From Tenebrionibacter intestinalis (GTDB lineage Bacteria > Pseudomonadota > Gammaproteobacteria > Enterobacterales > Enterobacteriaceae): a stretch of 64,000 nt of DNA. The notes under the pieces are model-generated. The model was not told the DNA's origin and searched no databases. It saw nothing but the letters and a program-made list of their open reading frames with translations. A program made the translations under genes and the position numbers. Below, piece by piece: positions 46,759-60,760 of the stretch (position 1 is its first letter; each line of letters begins with the position of its first letter). The DNA lies in the NCBI RefSeq assembly GCF_016632365.1, contig NZ_JAEPBH010000001.1, forward strand, positions 1 to 64,000, in the 5' to 3' direction.

Positions 46759-46847
46759 ATTACATTGTCCTGGCGGAAGTGTTGTATCAGACTAGCACCA
46801 GGCCACGGTCACACAACCGACAAAAAGTATGTTTTGAGGAGTATTGA

Positions 46848-47585
46848 ATGGCTTTGCTGGAAATTTGCTGTTACGGCATGGACTGTGCGATAGCCGCCGC
46901 GCAAGCGGGCGCGGATCGTATTGAGCTATGCGCGGCGCCAAATGAAGGCGGGATTACGCCCTCGGCAGGCGTGTTGCGCGGCGTTCGCCGGCGCGTGTCG
47001 ATTCCCGTTCATCCGATTATTCGCCCGCGCGGGGGCGATTTTTGTTATAGCGCCGGTGAGTTCAGCGTCATGCTGGACGATATTGCTCTGGTGCGTGAGT
47101 TGGGTTTTCCAGGGCTGGTAACCGGCGTGTTGGATGAGGATGGCAATATTGATTTGCCGCGCATGGCGCAGATTATGTCCGCGGCGCACGGGATGGCGGT
47201 AACGTTTCATCGCGCCTTTGATATGTGTCGCGATCCGTTTACCGCCGCAGCGCAACTGGCGAGGCTGGGCGTGGCGCGTATTTTGACATCAGGCCAGGCA
47301 AAGAGCGCCGAAGCAGGACTTTCATTAATCAGGGAACTTAAACAGCAGTCCGCTACTCCAATCATTATGGCCGGCGCTGGAGTGCGCCTGAATAACCTGG
47401 CGGTGTTTGTGGATGCGGGTATCGAAGAGCTTCACAGCTCGGCCGGAATGTTTCAGCCATCGCCAATGCGCTTTCGCCAGGCGGCTGTTTCCATGTCGTC
47501 CGGTGAGCCGGGCGATGAGTTTAGCCGTTATGCCGTGGATGTCGCGGCGGTGGCGGCGATGAAGGCAGCGCTGGCGGCGAAGTAG
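46848..47585 (+). CDS. cutC: CutC family protein
   Basis: A TIM-barrel protein of 245 residues with [55 protein letters not shown] and AGAGVRLNN, matching E. coli CutC (248 aa). It was first linked to copper tolerance, an effect since attributed in E. coli to the MicL sRNA encoded in its 3' part. The start has TGAGGAGT upstream. Confidence 0.95.
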   Translation: MALLEICCYGMDCAIAAAQAGADRIELCAAPNEGGITPSAGVLRGVRRRVSIPVHPIIRPRGGDFCYSAGEFSVMLDDIALVRELGFPGLVTGVLDEDGNIDLPRMAQIMSAAHGMAVTFHRAFDMCRDPFTAAAQLARLGVARILTSGQAKSAEAGLSLIRELKQQSATPIIMAGAGVRLNNLAVFVDAGIEELHSSAGMFQPSPMRFRQAAVSMSSGEPGDEFSRYAVDVAAVAAMKAALAAK

Positions 47586-47597
47586 CCGTCGCCGGAC

Positions 47598-47679
47598 AAC
47601 CAATTTTACCGCACATCATGTCGCCCAATATGATGTTTGCATGTACCAGGCCCCGGTCAGTTTTCCCGGGGCTTTTTTT
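47598..47679 (+). ncRNA. micL: Probable MicL-S small RNA at the cutC 3' end
   Basis: In E. coli the envelope-stress sRNA MicL comes from the 3' end of cutC and is processed to about 80 bases; it represses lpp. Here about 80 bases after the cutC stop end in a strong terminator. A CACATCATGTCGCCC segment and a GATGTTTGCATGT segment lie in the middle. The call rests on position and the terminator, and the sequence match is from memory, so the ends are approximate. Confidence 0.5.
47650..47679 (+). terminator. Terminator of cutC/micL
   Basis: GCCCCGG and CCGGGGC form a stem with a nine-base loop, followed by seven T residues. Confidence 0.88.
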
Positions 47680-47848
47680 ATTCATGCTTGTATGCGCCAT
47701 GCGCCAGGCGTCATCGCCTCCAGCAAAAGGATAATGCTGAATTCGCTTTTTCGTATAAATATTGTGCGTTTCAGGCCCGGCGGTTTATTATTCAGACTAT
47801 TTATAGAGCAAGTTATAAAATTAACCTACTTAACAAAAAATTCTCTTT

Positions 47849-48199
47849 TTAAATATCCTCTCCGGATTCAACGTCACGCCAGTCGAGCGTAATGACCAGC
47901 CCGTTATGGCGTGGTTCAATATTGACCAGATAGCCTGCGTCTTCAAAATCTTTTCTTACGGAAAAAATATGTTCGGGAAACGCGCCACGCGTTAATAGCG
48001 GAAAATCATTTATATCGAAAAACTGGGAGAGCGCGCCAGCTTTGTGGGTTTGCGGGTTACGTAATATATTTGTGAGGATACTTCTTATCAGAATAGCCTC
48101 AATGCGTGCTTTCTTATCAATATTCGTTTTATTTTTTAGATAAGATTGTTTTAAGAACCTGGCCTTAGGTATATTCATTATCAATGTTGCACTATCCAT
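47849..48199 (-). CDS. Hypothetical protein between cutC and cmoB
   Basis: A charged, AT-rich frame of 116 residues from the chosen ATG at 48197-48199 (MDSATLIMN); the frame also runs upstream to 48280. I do not recognise it. A basic helical middle (LKNKTNIDKKARIEAILIRSIL) precedes a C-terminal part with alternating strands (DFEDAGYLVNIEPRHNGLVI), which would fit a small winged-helix fold. No clear ribosome site is seen. The base composition differs from both neighbours, suggesting acquisition. In E. coli torYZ occupies this gap. Confidence 0.5.
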   Translation of the reverse strand: MDSATLIMNIPKARFLKQSYLKNKTNIDKKARIEAILIRSILTNILRNPQTHKAGALSQFFDINDFPLLTRGAFPEHIFSVRKDFEDAGYLVNIEPRHNGLVITLDWRDVESGEDI

Positions 48200-48370
48200 T
48201 TGCACATTTGGCGATGTTATATTTTTCAGCCTGAAGTGGTCAACAAAAAACGGCCCTGCCAGCGGCCTGCCGCCGGACAATGTGGTTTATCGATCAATAC
48301 TTACCGGCGCGAATTTCTGTCTTTATACGCTCTGCCTTAAATTATCCCGCAGCGTGGCTGCGGGATAAGT

Positions 48371-50515
<2,145 letters not shown>

Positions 50516-50631
50516 AGTTACTCCATTCAATCCCGAACGAGGGCGGTCGTATAATAGCCTGCCCTGCTTCGGCTGTCGCTATCAACATTGTTAACCTGCC
50601 GCCGAAAGCGTGCAAACCGCTGCGCCGACGC

Positions 50632-51450
50632 TCAGAACAGGCTGTCCTGACAGGGAAACGCCGGGGCGCTGCCGAGCGTTGGAAAATGCTCGCGTAGCTT
50701 CGGCCACAGGCGATGCGCCAGCTCCGGCGCCTGTGCGATGTCTGGCGTGTGCAAAAATAACCAGGGCGTGCCGTTCAGCGCCCACTGGGGCAATTTTTTC
50801 AGCCAGGGGGCGAAAAGCGCCATGTTCTGCGCTATATCGTCGCTGCCGATATAGCGCACCAGCGGGTCGGCGGCAGTTTGCAGCGCATGCACCGGCAGCC
50901 TGGGCTTTTTACGCTGGGCGACCCGTACGGCTTCGCTGTGCGGCGCAGCGCTGTGTATCGGCCGGCTATCGAGTATAACGCGATTAACGCCGCGCGCATG
51001 CAGGCCGCTGTTCAGCGCCAGTTCTGCGTCGCCTTTAGCAAAAAATTGCGGATGGCGTACTTCCACGCCGTAACGGAACTCGCCGGGCAGGACATCGAGA
51101 AATGACCACAGCGCGGGCAGATCGCGCGGCCCGAAGGCGCAAGGAAGCTGTAGCCAGTACTGGCCAATGCGGCCGGCCAGCGGCGCCATCCGGCTAAAAA
51201 ACGCTTCGCAGAGATCGCCGCAGTTGCGTAGAGCCGCCTGGTGACTGATGGTGGCCGGAAATTTAAAACAGAAGCGAAAACGGTCGCTGGTCATTGCCTG
51301 CCAGCGCGCAACGATGCTCGCCGCCGGCAGCGCGTAGAGCGTGGTGTTGCCTTCCACGCAGTCAAAATAGCGCGCGTAGTCTTCCAGGCTGCTGATGCCA
51401 AGGCGCGCCCATTTAGGGTGCGACCACTGCGGCAGGCCGATGCGAATCAT
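50632..51450 (-). CDS. yecE: DUF72 protein YecE
   Basis: A 272-residue TIM-barrel-like DUF72 protein with [11 protein letters not shown] at the N terminus, [45 protein letters not shown] and [13 protein letters not shown], as in E. coli YecE (272 aa). Its function is unknown. Its start overlaps the yecD stop by four bases, and the pair is transcribed together on the minus strand. Confidence 0.93.
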   Translation of the reverse strand: MIRIGLPQWSHPKWARLGISSLEDYARYFDCVEGNTTLYALPAASIVARWQAMTSDRFRFCFKFPATISHQAALRNCGDLCEAFFSRMAPLAGRIGQYWLQLPCAFGPRDLPALWSFLDVLPGEFRYGVEVRHPQFFAKGDAELALNSGLHARGVNRVILDSRPIHSAAPHSEAVRVAQRKKPRLPVHALQTAADPLVRYIGSDDIAQNMALFAPWLKKLPQWALNGTPWLFLHTPDIAQAPELAHRLWPKLREHFPTLGSAPAFPCQDSLF

Positions 51451-52016
51451 GACAGCGCGGCAAGGACTTCTTCGGTGCGGCGCACGCGCCCGATGCGTGG
51501 GAATATGTGGGCAAAACTGCCATTGTGCTGTTCGTCGTCGGCGGCGCTACAGGCGTCTTCGACAATGACCAGGTTAAAGCCCAGCTCCCACGCGTTACGC
51601 GCGGTAGACTCAACGCCGATATTGGTGGAAATACCGCACAAAATGAGGGTGTCAATGCTACGACGGCGTAGCTGTAGCTCAAGGTCAGTGCCGTAAAATG
51701 CGCCCCACTGGCGTTTAGTGACTTCAATGTCGCTGTCACGTTTGCCGAGCGCAAGGGGGTATGTCCACCACTCCGGCGGCAGCGCGTCGCTGCCGGGCGC
51801 GGCGTCCACCGGCTGTTTTAGCGCGTCGGCAAAATCCGGCGACCAGCCCACGCGCACCAGTACAACCGGCGCGCCCACGGCGCGGCACTTTTCAGCCAGG
51901 CGCGCTGCACGTGCGACAACATCCCCGGCCGTGTGCGGCCCGCGGGCAAAAGGCAGAATGCCTTCCTGTAAATCGATAACCACCAGCGCGGTTTTTTTGG
52001 CGTTTAGTTCAGACAT
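51447..52016 (-). CDS. yecD: Isochorismatase-family hydrolase YecD
   Basis: A cysteine hydrolase of 189 residues, as in E. coli YecD. The triad positions are visible: aspartate in [13 protein letters not shown], lysine in VTKRQWGAF and cysteine in [20 protein letters not shown]. The substrate is unknown. The start has GGAGACGAGAC upstream. It is divergent from aspS. Confidence 0.93.
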   Translation of the reverse strand: MSELNAKKTALVVIDLQEGILPFARGPHTAGDVVARAARLAEKCRAVGAPVVLVRVGWSPDFADALKQPVDAAPGSDALPPEWWTYPLALGKRDSDIEVTKRQWGAFYGTDLELQLRRRSIDTLILCGISTNIGVESTARNAWELGFNLVIVEDACSAADDEQHNGSFAHIFPRIGRVRRTEEVLAALS

Positions 52017-52301
52017 GCTGTCTCGTCTCCGTTAATAGCGCTTGTTTGCAGCGCTACATTAAATCGCAATGCGTAAGAAAGTGGGGCGTTTTTTGTCAGA
52101 TTTTGAGAGTATATAACCTGCCTGTATAGCGTAAAGTTAACCGAAGCGCACAGCAAACGCGCGGGCAGGCGGCGTCGGGCTTATCGTCAGGCCGAATATC
52201 CAGTATAATAGCCGCCTTTTTTATTCCGTTGTGACAGATGACAACAGCCGCATTGTGGCGCCAGTGGCCGCCAGCCCCTGCGGCAAGTAAAAGGATATCT
52301 C

Positions 52302-54074
52302 ATGCGTACAGAATATTGCGGGCAGCTACGCGCGCCCCACGTGGGGCAGCAGGTAACGCTTTGCGGTTGGGTAAACCGCCGTCGCGATCTCGGCAGTCTC
52401 ATCTTTATTGATATGCGCGACCGTGAAGGTATCGTGCAGGTGTTCTTTGACCCGGATCGCGAAGAAGCGTTCAAGCTGGCCTCTGAACTGCGTAATGAGT
52501 TCTGCATCCAGATAACCGGCACCGTGCGCGCGCGCGAAGGGCGTAATGTTAACCGCGATATGGCGACCGGGGAGGTGGAAGTTTTCGCCACTGATCTGAC
52601 GATTATCAACCGCGCCGAACCGCTGCCGCTCGATTTCAATCAGGTCAACACGGAAGAGGCGCGTCTTAAATACCGTTATCTCGACCTGCGCCGCCCGGAA
52701 ATGGCGCAGCGTCTGAAAACCCGCGCCCGCATTACCAGCTTTGTTCGTCGCTTTATGGACGACCACGGCTTCCTTGATATCGAAACCCCGATGCTGACCA
52801 AAGCCACGCCGGAAGGCGCGCGTGATTATCTGGTGCCAAGCCGTGTGCATAAAGGCAAATTCTATGCGTTGCCGCAGTCGCCGCAGTTGTTTAAGCAGTT
52901 GCTGATGATGTCAGGCTTTGACCGCTACTACCAGATTGTGAAGTGTTTTCGCGATGAGGACCTGCGTGCCGACCGTCAGCCGGAGTTTACCCAGATTGAT
53001 GTGGAAACCTCTTTCATGACGGCGCCGCAGGTGCGTGACGTGATGGAGAAAATGGTGCGTCAACTGTGGCTGGACGTGAAAGGCGTGGAGCTGGGCGATT
53101 TCCCGATAATGACCTTTGCCGAGGCCGATCGTCGCTACGGCTCTGACAAGCCGGATCTGCGCAACCCGATGGAGCTGGTGGATGTGGCCGATCTGCTCAG
53201 GGCAGTGGAATTTAACGTCTTCTCCGGCCCGGCCAATGACGCTAAAGGTCGCGTGGCTGCGCTGCGCGTACCGGGCGGGGCGCAACTGACCCGCAAACAA
53301 ATAGACGAGTGCGGTAAGTTCGTTGAAATTTATGGCGCGAAAGGGCTGGCATACATCAAGGTCAACCAGCGTGACGGCGGTATGGAAGGCATCAACAGCC
53401 CGGTAGCGAAGTTCCTGAATGCGGACATCGTGGAAGCGATTCTGGCACGTACCGGCGCGCAGGATGGCGACATTATCTTCTTCGGCGCCGATAACGCGCG
53501 CGTGGTGTCCGATGCGCTCGGCGCGCTGCGCCTGAAGCTTGGCAAAGACCTGGGCCTTACTGACGAAAACGCCTGGGCGCCGCTATGGGTTATTGATTTT
53601 CCGATGTTTGAAGATAACGGCGAAGGCGGTCTGAGCGCGATGCATCATCCGTTCACCGCGCCGCGTGATATGACGGCAGCACAACTGAAATCAGAGCCGG
53701 AAACCGCCATTGCCAACGCCTATGATATGGTTATTAACGGTTATGAGGTAGGCGGCGGCTCTGTGCGTATCCACAACGGCGAAATGCAGCAGACCGTGTT
53801 TGGCATTCTTGGCATTAACGAGCAGGAGCAACGTGAGAAATTCGGCTTCCTGCTCGATGCGCTGAAGTATGGTACGCCGCCGCACGCAGGCCTGGCTTTT
53901 GGCCTTGACCGCCTGGTAATGCTGCTAACCGGCACTGACAATATCCGCGATGTCATCGCATTTCCGAAAACCACGGCCGCCGCCTGTCTGATGACCGAAG
54001 CGCCAGGCGTTGCAAACCCGGCGGCGCTTGAAGAATTGGGTATCGCGGTGGTGAAAAAGGGCGAGAGCAACTGA
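52302..54074 (+). CDS. aspS: Aspartyl-tRNA synthetase AspS
   Basis: Charges tRNA-Asp. It is 590 residues, as in E. coli. The N-terminal OB fold ([23 protein letters not shown]) binds the anticodon. The class II core has motif 1 ([35 protein letters not shown]), motif 2 ([18 protein letters not shown]) and motif 3 ([13 protein letters not shown]), with the bacterial GAD insert in between. nudB follows with one base between the stop and its start. Confidence 0.97.
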   Translation: MRTEYCGQLRAPHVGQQVTLCGWVNRRRDLGSLIFIDMRDREGIVQVFFDPDREEAFKLASELRNEFCIQITGTVRAREGRNVNRDMATGEVEVFATDLTIINRAEPLPLDFNQVNTEEARLKYRYLDLRRPEMAQRLKTRARITSFVRRFMDDHGFLDIETPMLTKATPEGARDYLVPSRVHKGKFYALPQSPQLFKQLLMMSGFDRYYQIVKCFRDEDLRADRQPEFTQIDVETSFMTAPQVRDVMEKMVRQLWLDVKGVELGDFPIMTFAEADRRYGSDKPDLRNPMELVDVADLLRAVEFNVFSGPANDAKGRVAALRVPGGAQLTRKQIDECGKFVEIYGAKGLAYIKVNQRDGGMEGINSPVAKFLNADIVEAILARTGAQDGDIIFFGADNARVVSDALGALRLKLGKDLGLTDENAWAPLWVIDFPMFEDNGEGGLSAMHHPFTAPRDMTAAQLKSEPETAIANAYDMVINGYEVGGGSVRIHNGEMQQTVFGILGINEQEQREKFGFLLDALKYGTPPHAGLAFGLDRLVMLLTGTDNIRDVIAFPKTTAAACLMTEAPGVANPAALEELGIAVVKKGESN

Positions 54075-54075
54075 C

Positions 54076-54510
54076 ATGGCCTGGAAGCGTCCTGTCTCGG
54101 TGCTGGTGGTTATTTACGCCCAGGATACCGGGCGGGTGCTGATGTTACAGCGGCGCGACGATCCTGGCTTCTGGCAGTCGGTCACCGGCAGCCTGGAGGC
54201 GCACGAAAGCGCACGCCACGCGGCTTTGCGTGAAGTGATGGAAGAAGTGGCCATTGATATTGACGGCGAGCGCCTGGCGCTAATTGATCGCCAGCGCGCC
54301 GTGGAGTTTGAAATCTTTGCGCATCTGCGCCATCGCTATGCGCCAGGCACGCTGCGTAATACGGAACACTGGTTTTCGCTGGCGCTGCCTGCTGAACGAC
54401 CGGTAGTCATCAGCGAGCACCTGGCCTGGCAGTGGCTGAACGCGCGTGACGCGGCGGCGTTAACCCTGTCGTGGAGCAACCGGCAGGCGATAGAAGCATT
54501 TTGTTATTAA
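54076..54510 (+). CDS. nudB: Dihydroneopterin triphosphate diphosphatase NudB
   Basis: Removes pyrophosphate from dihydroneopterin triphosphate early in folate synthesis. It is a Nudix protein of 144 residues with the box GSLEAHESARHAALREVMEEV (about 33-53). The usual glycine after EE-x is alanine here, but the E. coli enzyme also lacks it. Further conserved segments are RAVEFEIFAHLRHRYAPG and the C-terminal SWSNRQAIE. It is co-transcribed with aspS. Confidence 0.93.
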   Translation: MAWKRPVSVLVVIYAQDTGRVLMLQRRDDPGFWQSVTGSLEAHESARHAALREVMEEVAIDIDGERLALIDRQRAVEFEIFAHLRHRYAPGTLRNTEHWFSLALPAERPVVISEHLAWQWLNARDAAALTLSWSNRQAIEAFCY

Positions 54511-54610
54511 TTTAGCCCGAAAATACTCAGCGTAGTGCGGCGCGTATCCCGTTCACGCGCCGGTTCGCCTCGCGCTGTAGACTGAGTTCAGGGCCATTCT
54601 GGAGAACGTT

Positions 54611-55354
54611 ATGGCAGGTCATAGTAAATGGGCCAACACCAAACATCGTAAGGCGGCGCAGGACGCCAAGCGCGGTAAGATTTTCACCAAGATCATTCGC
54701 GAACTGGTAACGGCGGCGAAGTTAGGCGGCGGCGATGCGGCCTCTAACCCGCGTCTGCGTGCGGCAATTGATAAGGCGTTGTCCAATAATATGACGCGCG
54801 ACACTCTCAACCGCGCCATCCAGCGCGGCGTGGGCGGCGACGACGACGCGAATATGGAAACCATTATTTATGAAGGCTACGGGCCGGGCGGCACTGCCGT
54901 AATGGTGGAATGCCTGAGTGATAACCGTAACCGTACCGTAGGCGAAGTTCGCCACGCGTTTAGCAAATGCGGCGGCAACCTGGGTACCGATGGCTCGGTA
55001 TCCTATCTGTTTAGCAAAAAAGGCGTCATTTCCTTCGCTGAAGGAACTGATGAAGATGCTGTGATGGAAGCGGCGCTGGAAGCCGGCGCGGAAGATGTTG
55101 TCGGCTATGACGATGGCGCCATTGACGTTTATACCGCCTGGGAAGAACTGGGGCAGGTGAAAGATGCGCTGGAAGGGGCGGGCTTTAAGGCCGAGAGCGC
55201 CGAGGTTTCCATGATTCCGTCGACGAAAGCCGACCTGGATGCCGATACCGCGCCCAAAATGCTGCGCCTTATCGATATGCTGGAAGACTGCGACGATGTG
55301 CAGGAAGTTTACCATAACGGTGAAATCTCCGACGAAGTCGCCGCGACGCTCTGA
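54611..55354 (+). CDS. yebC: YebC/PmpR-family protein YebC
   Basis: A 247-residue member of the YebC family: [27 protein letters not shown] at the N terminus, [40 protein letters not shown] and [16 protein letters not shown]. Members were described as transcription regulators and more recently as ribosome-associated factors that ease translation of proline runs. It lies upstream of ruvC, as in E. coli. Confidence 0.95.
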   Translation: MAGHSKWANTKHRKAAQDAKRGKIFTKIIRELVTAAKLGGGDAASNPRLRAAIDKALSNNMTRDTLNRAIQRGVGGDDDANMETIIYEGYGPGGTAVMVECLSDNRNRTVGEVRHAFSKCGGNLGTDGSVSYLFSKKGVISFAEGTDEDAVMEAALEAGAEDVVGYDDGAIDVYTAWEELGQVKDALEGAGFKAESAEVSMIPSTKADLDADTAPKMLRLIDMLEDCDDVQEVYHNGEISDEVAATL

Positions 55355-55430
55355 CTGATGAACCGGGCGCACGCGTTGCGTGCGCCCGGGCCGTTTCAGG
55401 TATGCCCCCACGATTATCAAAAGAGGCGTG

Positions 55431-55952
55431 ATGGCCATTATTCTTGGCATCGATCCGGGATCGCGCATTACCGGTTACGGCGTTATTCGCCAGTCCGGCA
55501 GGCAGCTTGCTTACCTTGGCAGCGGCTGCATTCGCACAAAGGTGGACGATTTACCTTCGCGACTCAGGCTGATTTATGCCGGGATCTGCGAATTGATTGC
55601 TCAGTTTCAACCGGATGTGTTTGCCATTGAGCAGGTTTTTATGGCGAAAAATGCCGACTCGGCGCTAAAGCTTGGCCAGGCGCGTGGTGCTGCGATTGTC
55701 GCTGCGGTTAACGGCGGGCTGCCGGTATTTGAGTACGCGGCGCGCCAGGTAAAACAGACGGTAGTGGGCAACGGCGGAGCGGATAAAAGCCAGGTGCAGC
55801 ACATGGTGCGCAATCTGTTGAAGCTCCCGGCCAATCCTCAGGCCGACGCCGCCGATGCGCTGGCGATTGCCATCACCCACTGTCACGTTAGCCAGAATGC
55901 GTTACAGATTAGCAGTACGCGCCTTAATCTGGTTCGCGGCAGGTTACGCTAA
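55431..55952 (+). CDS. ruvC: Holliday junction resolvase RuvC
   Basis: Cuts Holliday junctions after branch migration by RuvAB. It is 173 residues, as in E. coli. The acidic active site is complete: [14 protein letters not shown] (first Asp), [11 protein letters not shown] (Glu) and [13 protein letters not shown] (last two Asp). The ATG at 55431 follows AAGAGGCGTG; the open frame upstream of it has no similarity to the family. A terminator hairpin that includes the ruvA LexA box lies just after the stop. Confidence 0.96.
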   Translation: MAIILGIDPGSRITGYGVIRQSGRQLAYLGSGCIRTKVDDLPSRLRLIYAGICELIAQFQPDVFAIEQVFMAKNADSALKLGQARGAAIVAAVNGGLPVFEYAARQVKQTVVGNGGADKSQVQHMVRNLLKLPANPQADAADALAIAITHCHVSQNALQISSTRLNLVRGRLR

Positions 55953-55957
55953 ACGAT

Positions 55958-55989
55958 AAAAAGGCTGGATACCTATCCAGCCTTTTTTA
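55958..55989 (+). terminator. ruvC terminator, bidirectional
   Basis: AAAAAGGCTGGATA and TATCCAGCCTTTTTT form a long symmetrical stem with a two-base loop and a T-run. The LexA box is its core. Confidence 0.8.
55965..55980. promoter_or_regulatory. LexA (SOS) box before ruvA
   Basis: CTGGATACCTATCCAG has the invariant CTG-N10-CAG and differs from the E. coli ruvAB SOS box by one base. It lies 57 bases before the ruvA start. TATATGATG just downstream may hold the -10 element. Confidence 0.88.
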
Positions 55990-56036
55990 TATGATGTGCG
56001 CCATTAATACCGGTATGTTAGCAGCAGGAGCAAAAT

Positions 56037-57666
<1,630 letters not shown>

Positions 57667-57715
57667 CCCGTATACGTCCAGGACCGGGGCGATGGCCCCC
57701 GGTTTGTGCCGTCAG

Positions 57716-57979
57716 CTAGCTGTCGTGGTTAGATTTTGGGCCAAGAAAGTAAAAGGCGAAAGGCAACGAACCGATAATCGTAAACATGATGCTATAAATG
57801 AAAACCCAGGCGCCCTGTATCACAAACAGCCCCAGCGACCAGTTCTCAATAGGTAAATTGTATTGATCTTCCACACCCTTAAACGTCACGCGCGAAATGA
57901 CTGAAACGGCAATGACAAATACTACCGCGGCGGCGATAAGGAATTTTTTAAAGTCGCGAGTGCGCGTGATTGGCAACAT
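57716..57979 (-). CDS. Small inner membrane protein of unknown function
   Basis: An 87-residue protein with two clear hydrophobic segments: FLIAAAVVFVIAVSVIS near residues 13-29 and a second, aromatic-rich one (about 50-80). A loop between them has VTFKGVEDQYNLPIENW, so both ends probably face the cytoplasm. The ATG at 57977-57979 has an ideal ribosome site (GGGAGGAAATT), which supports the gene strongly; the frame runs further upstream without it. I do not recognise the family. It lies between ruvB and znuB, which adjoin directly in E. coli, so it is an insertion relative to that order. Confidence 0.78.
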   Translation of the reverse strand: MLPITRTRDFKKFLIAAAVVFVIAVSVISRVTFKGVEDQYNLPIENWSLGLFVIQGAWVFIYSIMFTIIGSLPFAFYFLGPKSNHDS

Positions 57980-58193
57980 AATTTCCTCCCTGACGATAGA
58001 AAAACGTGATTGTTGGCGGCGCGACCGGGTAGGGTATCGGAGGCGTTGATATACAGGGTAACTGCGCCGGGCGCAAACTTCATCTGTTAATTTATCCATT
58101 GTCTACTGAGCGCGGTGGGCTGCAAAAGGTTATCGGGACGCCTCTTTATTTCATCAGGGTATCCCGGGCCTGCAGCAGGCGGCTTACTGTCGG

Positions 58194-58979
58194 TTAATCC
58201 ACCTGGCGGCGCATCATGCTGAGGATAAACAGCAGCGCGGCGGCCAATACCACCGAGGGGCCGGCGGGGGTATCATAACAGGCAGAAAAGGCCAGCCCGC
58301 CCGTAACGGCGAGCGCGCCGACAACCACGGCGAGCCATGCCATCTGTTCCGGGGAGCGGGCGAAGCGACGGGCGGTCGCGGCCGGAATAATCAGCAGTGA
58401 GGTAATTATCAGCGCGCCGACAAATTTCATTGCCACACCGATGGTGAGCGCGGTCACCAACATTAGTATCAGCCGTACGCGCTGTAGCGAAACGCCATCC
58501 ACAAAAGCCAGGTCCTGGCTGATAGTCATGGCAAGCAGATTACGCCACTGCCAGCACAAAATAGCGACTACAGCGGCGACGCCTGCGGCGAGGGTCAATA
58601 AATCTTCAGGCGTGACCGACAGCAGGTCGCCAAACAGATAGGCCATTAAATCAACGCGAATGCCGGACATCAGGCTAACCACAACCAGGCCAAGGGAGAG
58701 GGCGCTGTGGGCCATGATGCCAAGCAGCGTATCAATGGCGAGGTTCGGACGTTTTTCCAGCCATACCAGCGCCAGCGCCAGCAGCAGCGTGACGGCGATG
58801 ACTGCGTAAAACGGATTGATATTCAGCAACAGGCCAAACGCCACGCCGAGTAACGAAGCGTGGGCCAGAGTATCGCCAAAATAGGACATGCGGCGCCAGA
58901 CGACAAATGAACCCAGCGGGCCGGCCGCGCAAGACAGCATAAGCCCGGCAAGCCAACCGGGAAGCAATAGTTCAATCAT
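58194..58979 (-). CDS. znuB: Zinc ABC transporter permease ZnuB
   Basis: The membrane subunit of the high-affinity zinc importer. It is 261 residues, as in E. coli, with seven or more hydrophobic helices and the family segments [36 protein letters not shown] and [24 protein letters not shown]. The ATG at 58977-58979 ([12 protein letters not shown]) gives the family N terminus and overlaps znuC by four bases. Confidence 0.96.
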   Translation of the reverse strand: MIELLLPGWLAGLMLSCAAGPLGSFVVWRRMSYFGDTLAHASLLGVAFGLLLNINPFYAVIAVTLLLALALVWLEKRPNLAIDTLLGIMAHSALSLGLVVVSLMSGIRVDLMAYLFGDLLSVTPEDLLTLAAGVAAVVAILCWQWRNLLAMTISQDLAFVDGVSLQRVRLILMLVTALTIGVAMKFVGALIITSLLIIPAATARRFARSPEQMAWLAVVVGALAVTGGLAFSACYDTPAGPSVVLAAALLFILSMMRRQVD

Positions 58980-59731
58980 GGCTGGTCGTTCCCCTTGCGC
59001 AACACAATTTTGCCCTGCAAATCGTGACGATGGTTGTGATGGTGGCGATAAATGCCAAGTTGCTGAGCGCCGCGCGTGCCGAACATTGAGATAAATTGCG
59101 GATGCGCGCAGACCGCCTCCGGCGTGCCGGAACAGCAAATATGATGGTTAAGGCATAGCACTTCATCGGTTTTGGCCATCACCAGATGAAGATCATGAGA
59201 CACCATCAGCACCGCGCAGCCAAGTTCGCGGCGCAGTCTGTCGATTAAGTCGTACAGCGCCAACTGGCCGTTGACGTCTACGCCCTGCGTAGGTTCGTCG
59301 AGCACCAGCAGTTGCGGTTGATTAAGCAGGGCGCGCGCCAGCAGTACGCGCTGGGTTTCGCCGCCGGATAGTTTCTGCATCGGCGCATCCATAAGATGGG
59401 CGGCCTGTACGCGCGTCAATGCAGGCTGGATATCGTTTTTCCTGACGCCAGGACGCAGGCGCATAAAGCGACTGACCGTAAGCGGTAAAGTGGCATCGAG
59501 GTATAATTTCTGCGGGACATAGCCGATGCGCAGATTGTGGTTGCGCTTGAGTGTACCGCTATCCGGCGCTATCAGGCCCAGCACCACGCGCACCAGCGTT
59601 GATTTCCCCGCGCCGTTGGGACCCAGCAGCGTCAGTATTCTGCCTGCCCGCAAATTTAGCGAGATATCAGTAAGTACGCGACGCGCGCCAAAGGAGACAG
59701 CGATGTTTTCCAGCGAGACGAGAGTGGTCAT
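58976..59731 (-). CDS. znuC: Zinc ABC transporter ATPase ZnuC
   Basis: The ATP-binding subunit, 251 residues as in E. coli. Walker A is GPNGAGKST, the signature is [15 protein letters not shown], Walker B is [12 protein letters not shown] and the switch histidine is in [10 protein letters not shown] histidine-rich C terminus (YRHHHNHRH) may bind zinc. It is divergent from znuA across a Zur-type operator. Confidence 0.96.
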   Translation of the reverse strand: MTTLVSLENIAVSFGARRVLTDISLNLRAGRILTLLGPNGAGKSTLVRVVLGLIAPDSGTLKRNHNLRIGYVPQKLYLDATLPLTVSRFMRLRPGVRKNDIQPALTRVQAAHLMDAPMQKLSGGETQRVLLARALLNQPQLLVLDEPTQGVDVNGQLALYDLIDRLRRELGCAVLMVSHDLHLVMAKTDEVLCLNHHICCSGTPEAVCAHPQFISMFGTRGAQQLGIYRHHHNHRHDLQGKIVLRKGNDQP

Positions 59732-59757
59732 GTTGTTTTAAACGTTGCAGAAGTTAT

Positions 59758-59780
59758 CGAATGTTATAATATCACACTTC
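59758..59780. promoter_or_regulatory. Zur operator between znuC and znuA
   Basis: GAATGTTATAATATCACACTT matches the E. coli Zur site in this gap in position and almost in sequence. It is an imperfect palindrome centred on TATAATAT, so zinc-loaded Zur would repress both divergent units. Confidence 0.8.
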
Positions 59781-59809
59781 CTTTCTTCAAAACGATGACC
59801 AGACGCATT

Positions 59810-60745
59810 ATGTTACATAAAAATACGCTTCTTTTCGCTGCTTTTTCCGCCGCGCTGTGGTGTGGGATAAGCCCCCTCGCTCAGGCAGAGATTGTGACCT
59901 CAATAAAGCCGCTTGGCTTTATTGCTTCCGCCGTCGCAGATGGCGTAACAAAGACCGCTGTTTTGCTGCCTGACGGGGCTTCAGAGCATGATTATGCGCT
60001 GCGCCCGTCGGATATAAAACGCTTACAAAACGCGGAGTTGGTGATATGGACAGGGCCGGAGATGGAGGCGTTTATGATCCGGCCTGTAGCACGGCTTCCT
60101 GCGCAAAAAAAGCTTGCCCTGGTGACGCTTGATACCGTGAAGCCGCTGCTTATCAAAGGGGACGCTGCCGGCGATCGTGAACATGGGCATGACCATGAAA
60201 AAAGTGACGCAGATCACCATCATGGCGACTACAACATGCATTTATGGCTATCCCCAGAGATTGCAAGGCTTTCAGCGGTTGCAATCCATCAGAAATTAGT
60301 TGAACTTATGCCTGAAAATAAGAACAAATTGGATGCTAACCTTCAGCGTTTCGAGGCAGAATTAGCAAAATCCGATAGAATGTTGGCAAACAAGCTGTCA
60401 CCGCTAAAAGGAAAAGGGTATTACGTGTTTCATGACGCCTATGGGTATTATGAACAACATTTTGGACTCACGCCGTTGGGCCACTTTACCGTCAATCCTG
60501 AAATCCAGCCGGGTGCGCAGCGCTTACATGAAATCAGAACACAATTGGTTGAGCATAAGGCGGTATGCGTCTTTGCTGAACCGCAATTCAGGCCGGCCGT
60601 GATTGAAGCCGTTGCCAGAGGAACGCGGGTTCGTATGGGGACGCTTGATCCTCTTGGCACCGCCATCCCGTTAGGTAAAGACAGCTATACGCAATTTCTT
60701 ACACAACTTGCGCATCAATACGCCAGCTGCCTGAAAGGAGAATAA
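59810..60745 (+). CDS. znuA: Periplasmic zinc-binding protein ZnuA
   Basis: Captures zinc for ZnuBC. It is 311 residues from the ATG at 59810 ([10 protein letters not shown]. coli 310); a methionine five codons earlier is less likely. A signal peptide is cleaved after about residue 26 (AQA). The zinc ligands are in the conserved places: [31 protein letters not shown] and a C-terminal MGTLDPLG. The charged, histidine-rich loop at about 118-140 ([16 protein letters not shown]) is typical of ZnuA. Confidence 0.96.
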   Translation: MLHKNTLLFAAFSAALWCGISPLAQAEIVTSIKPLGFIASAVADGVTKTAVLLPDGASEHDYALRPSDIKRLQNAELVIWTGPEMEAFMIRPVARLPAQKKLALVTLDTVKPLLIKGDAAGDREHGHDHEKSDADHHHGDYNMHLWLSPEIARLSAVAIHQKLVELMPENKNKLDANLQRFEAELAKSDRMLANKLSPLKGKGYYVFHDAYGYYEQHFGLTPLGHFTVNPEIQPGAQRLHEIRTQLVEHKAVCVFAEPQFRPAVIEAVARGTRVRMGTLDPLGTAIPLGKDSYTQFLTQLAHQYASCLKGE

Positions 60746-60760
60746 TGAGGAAGTGAATAC

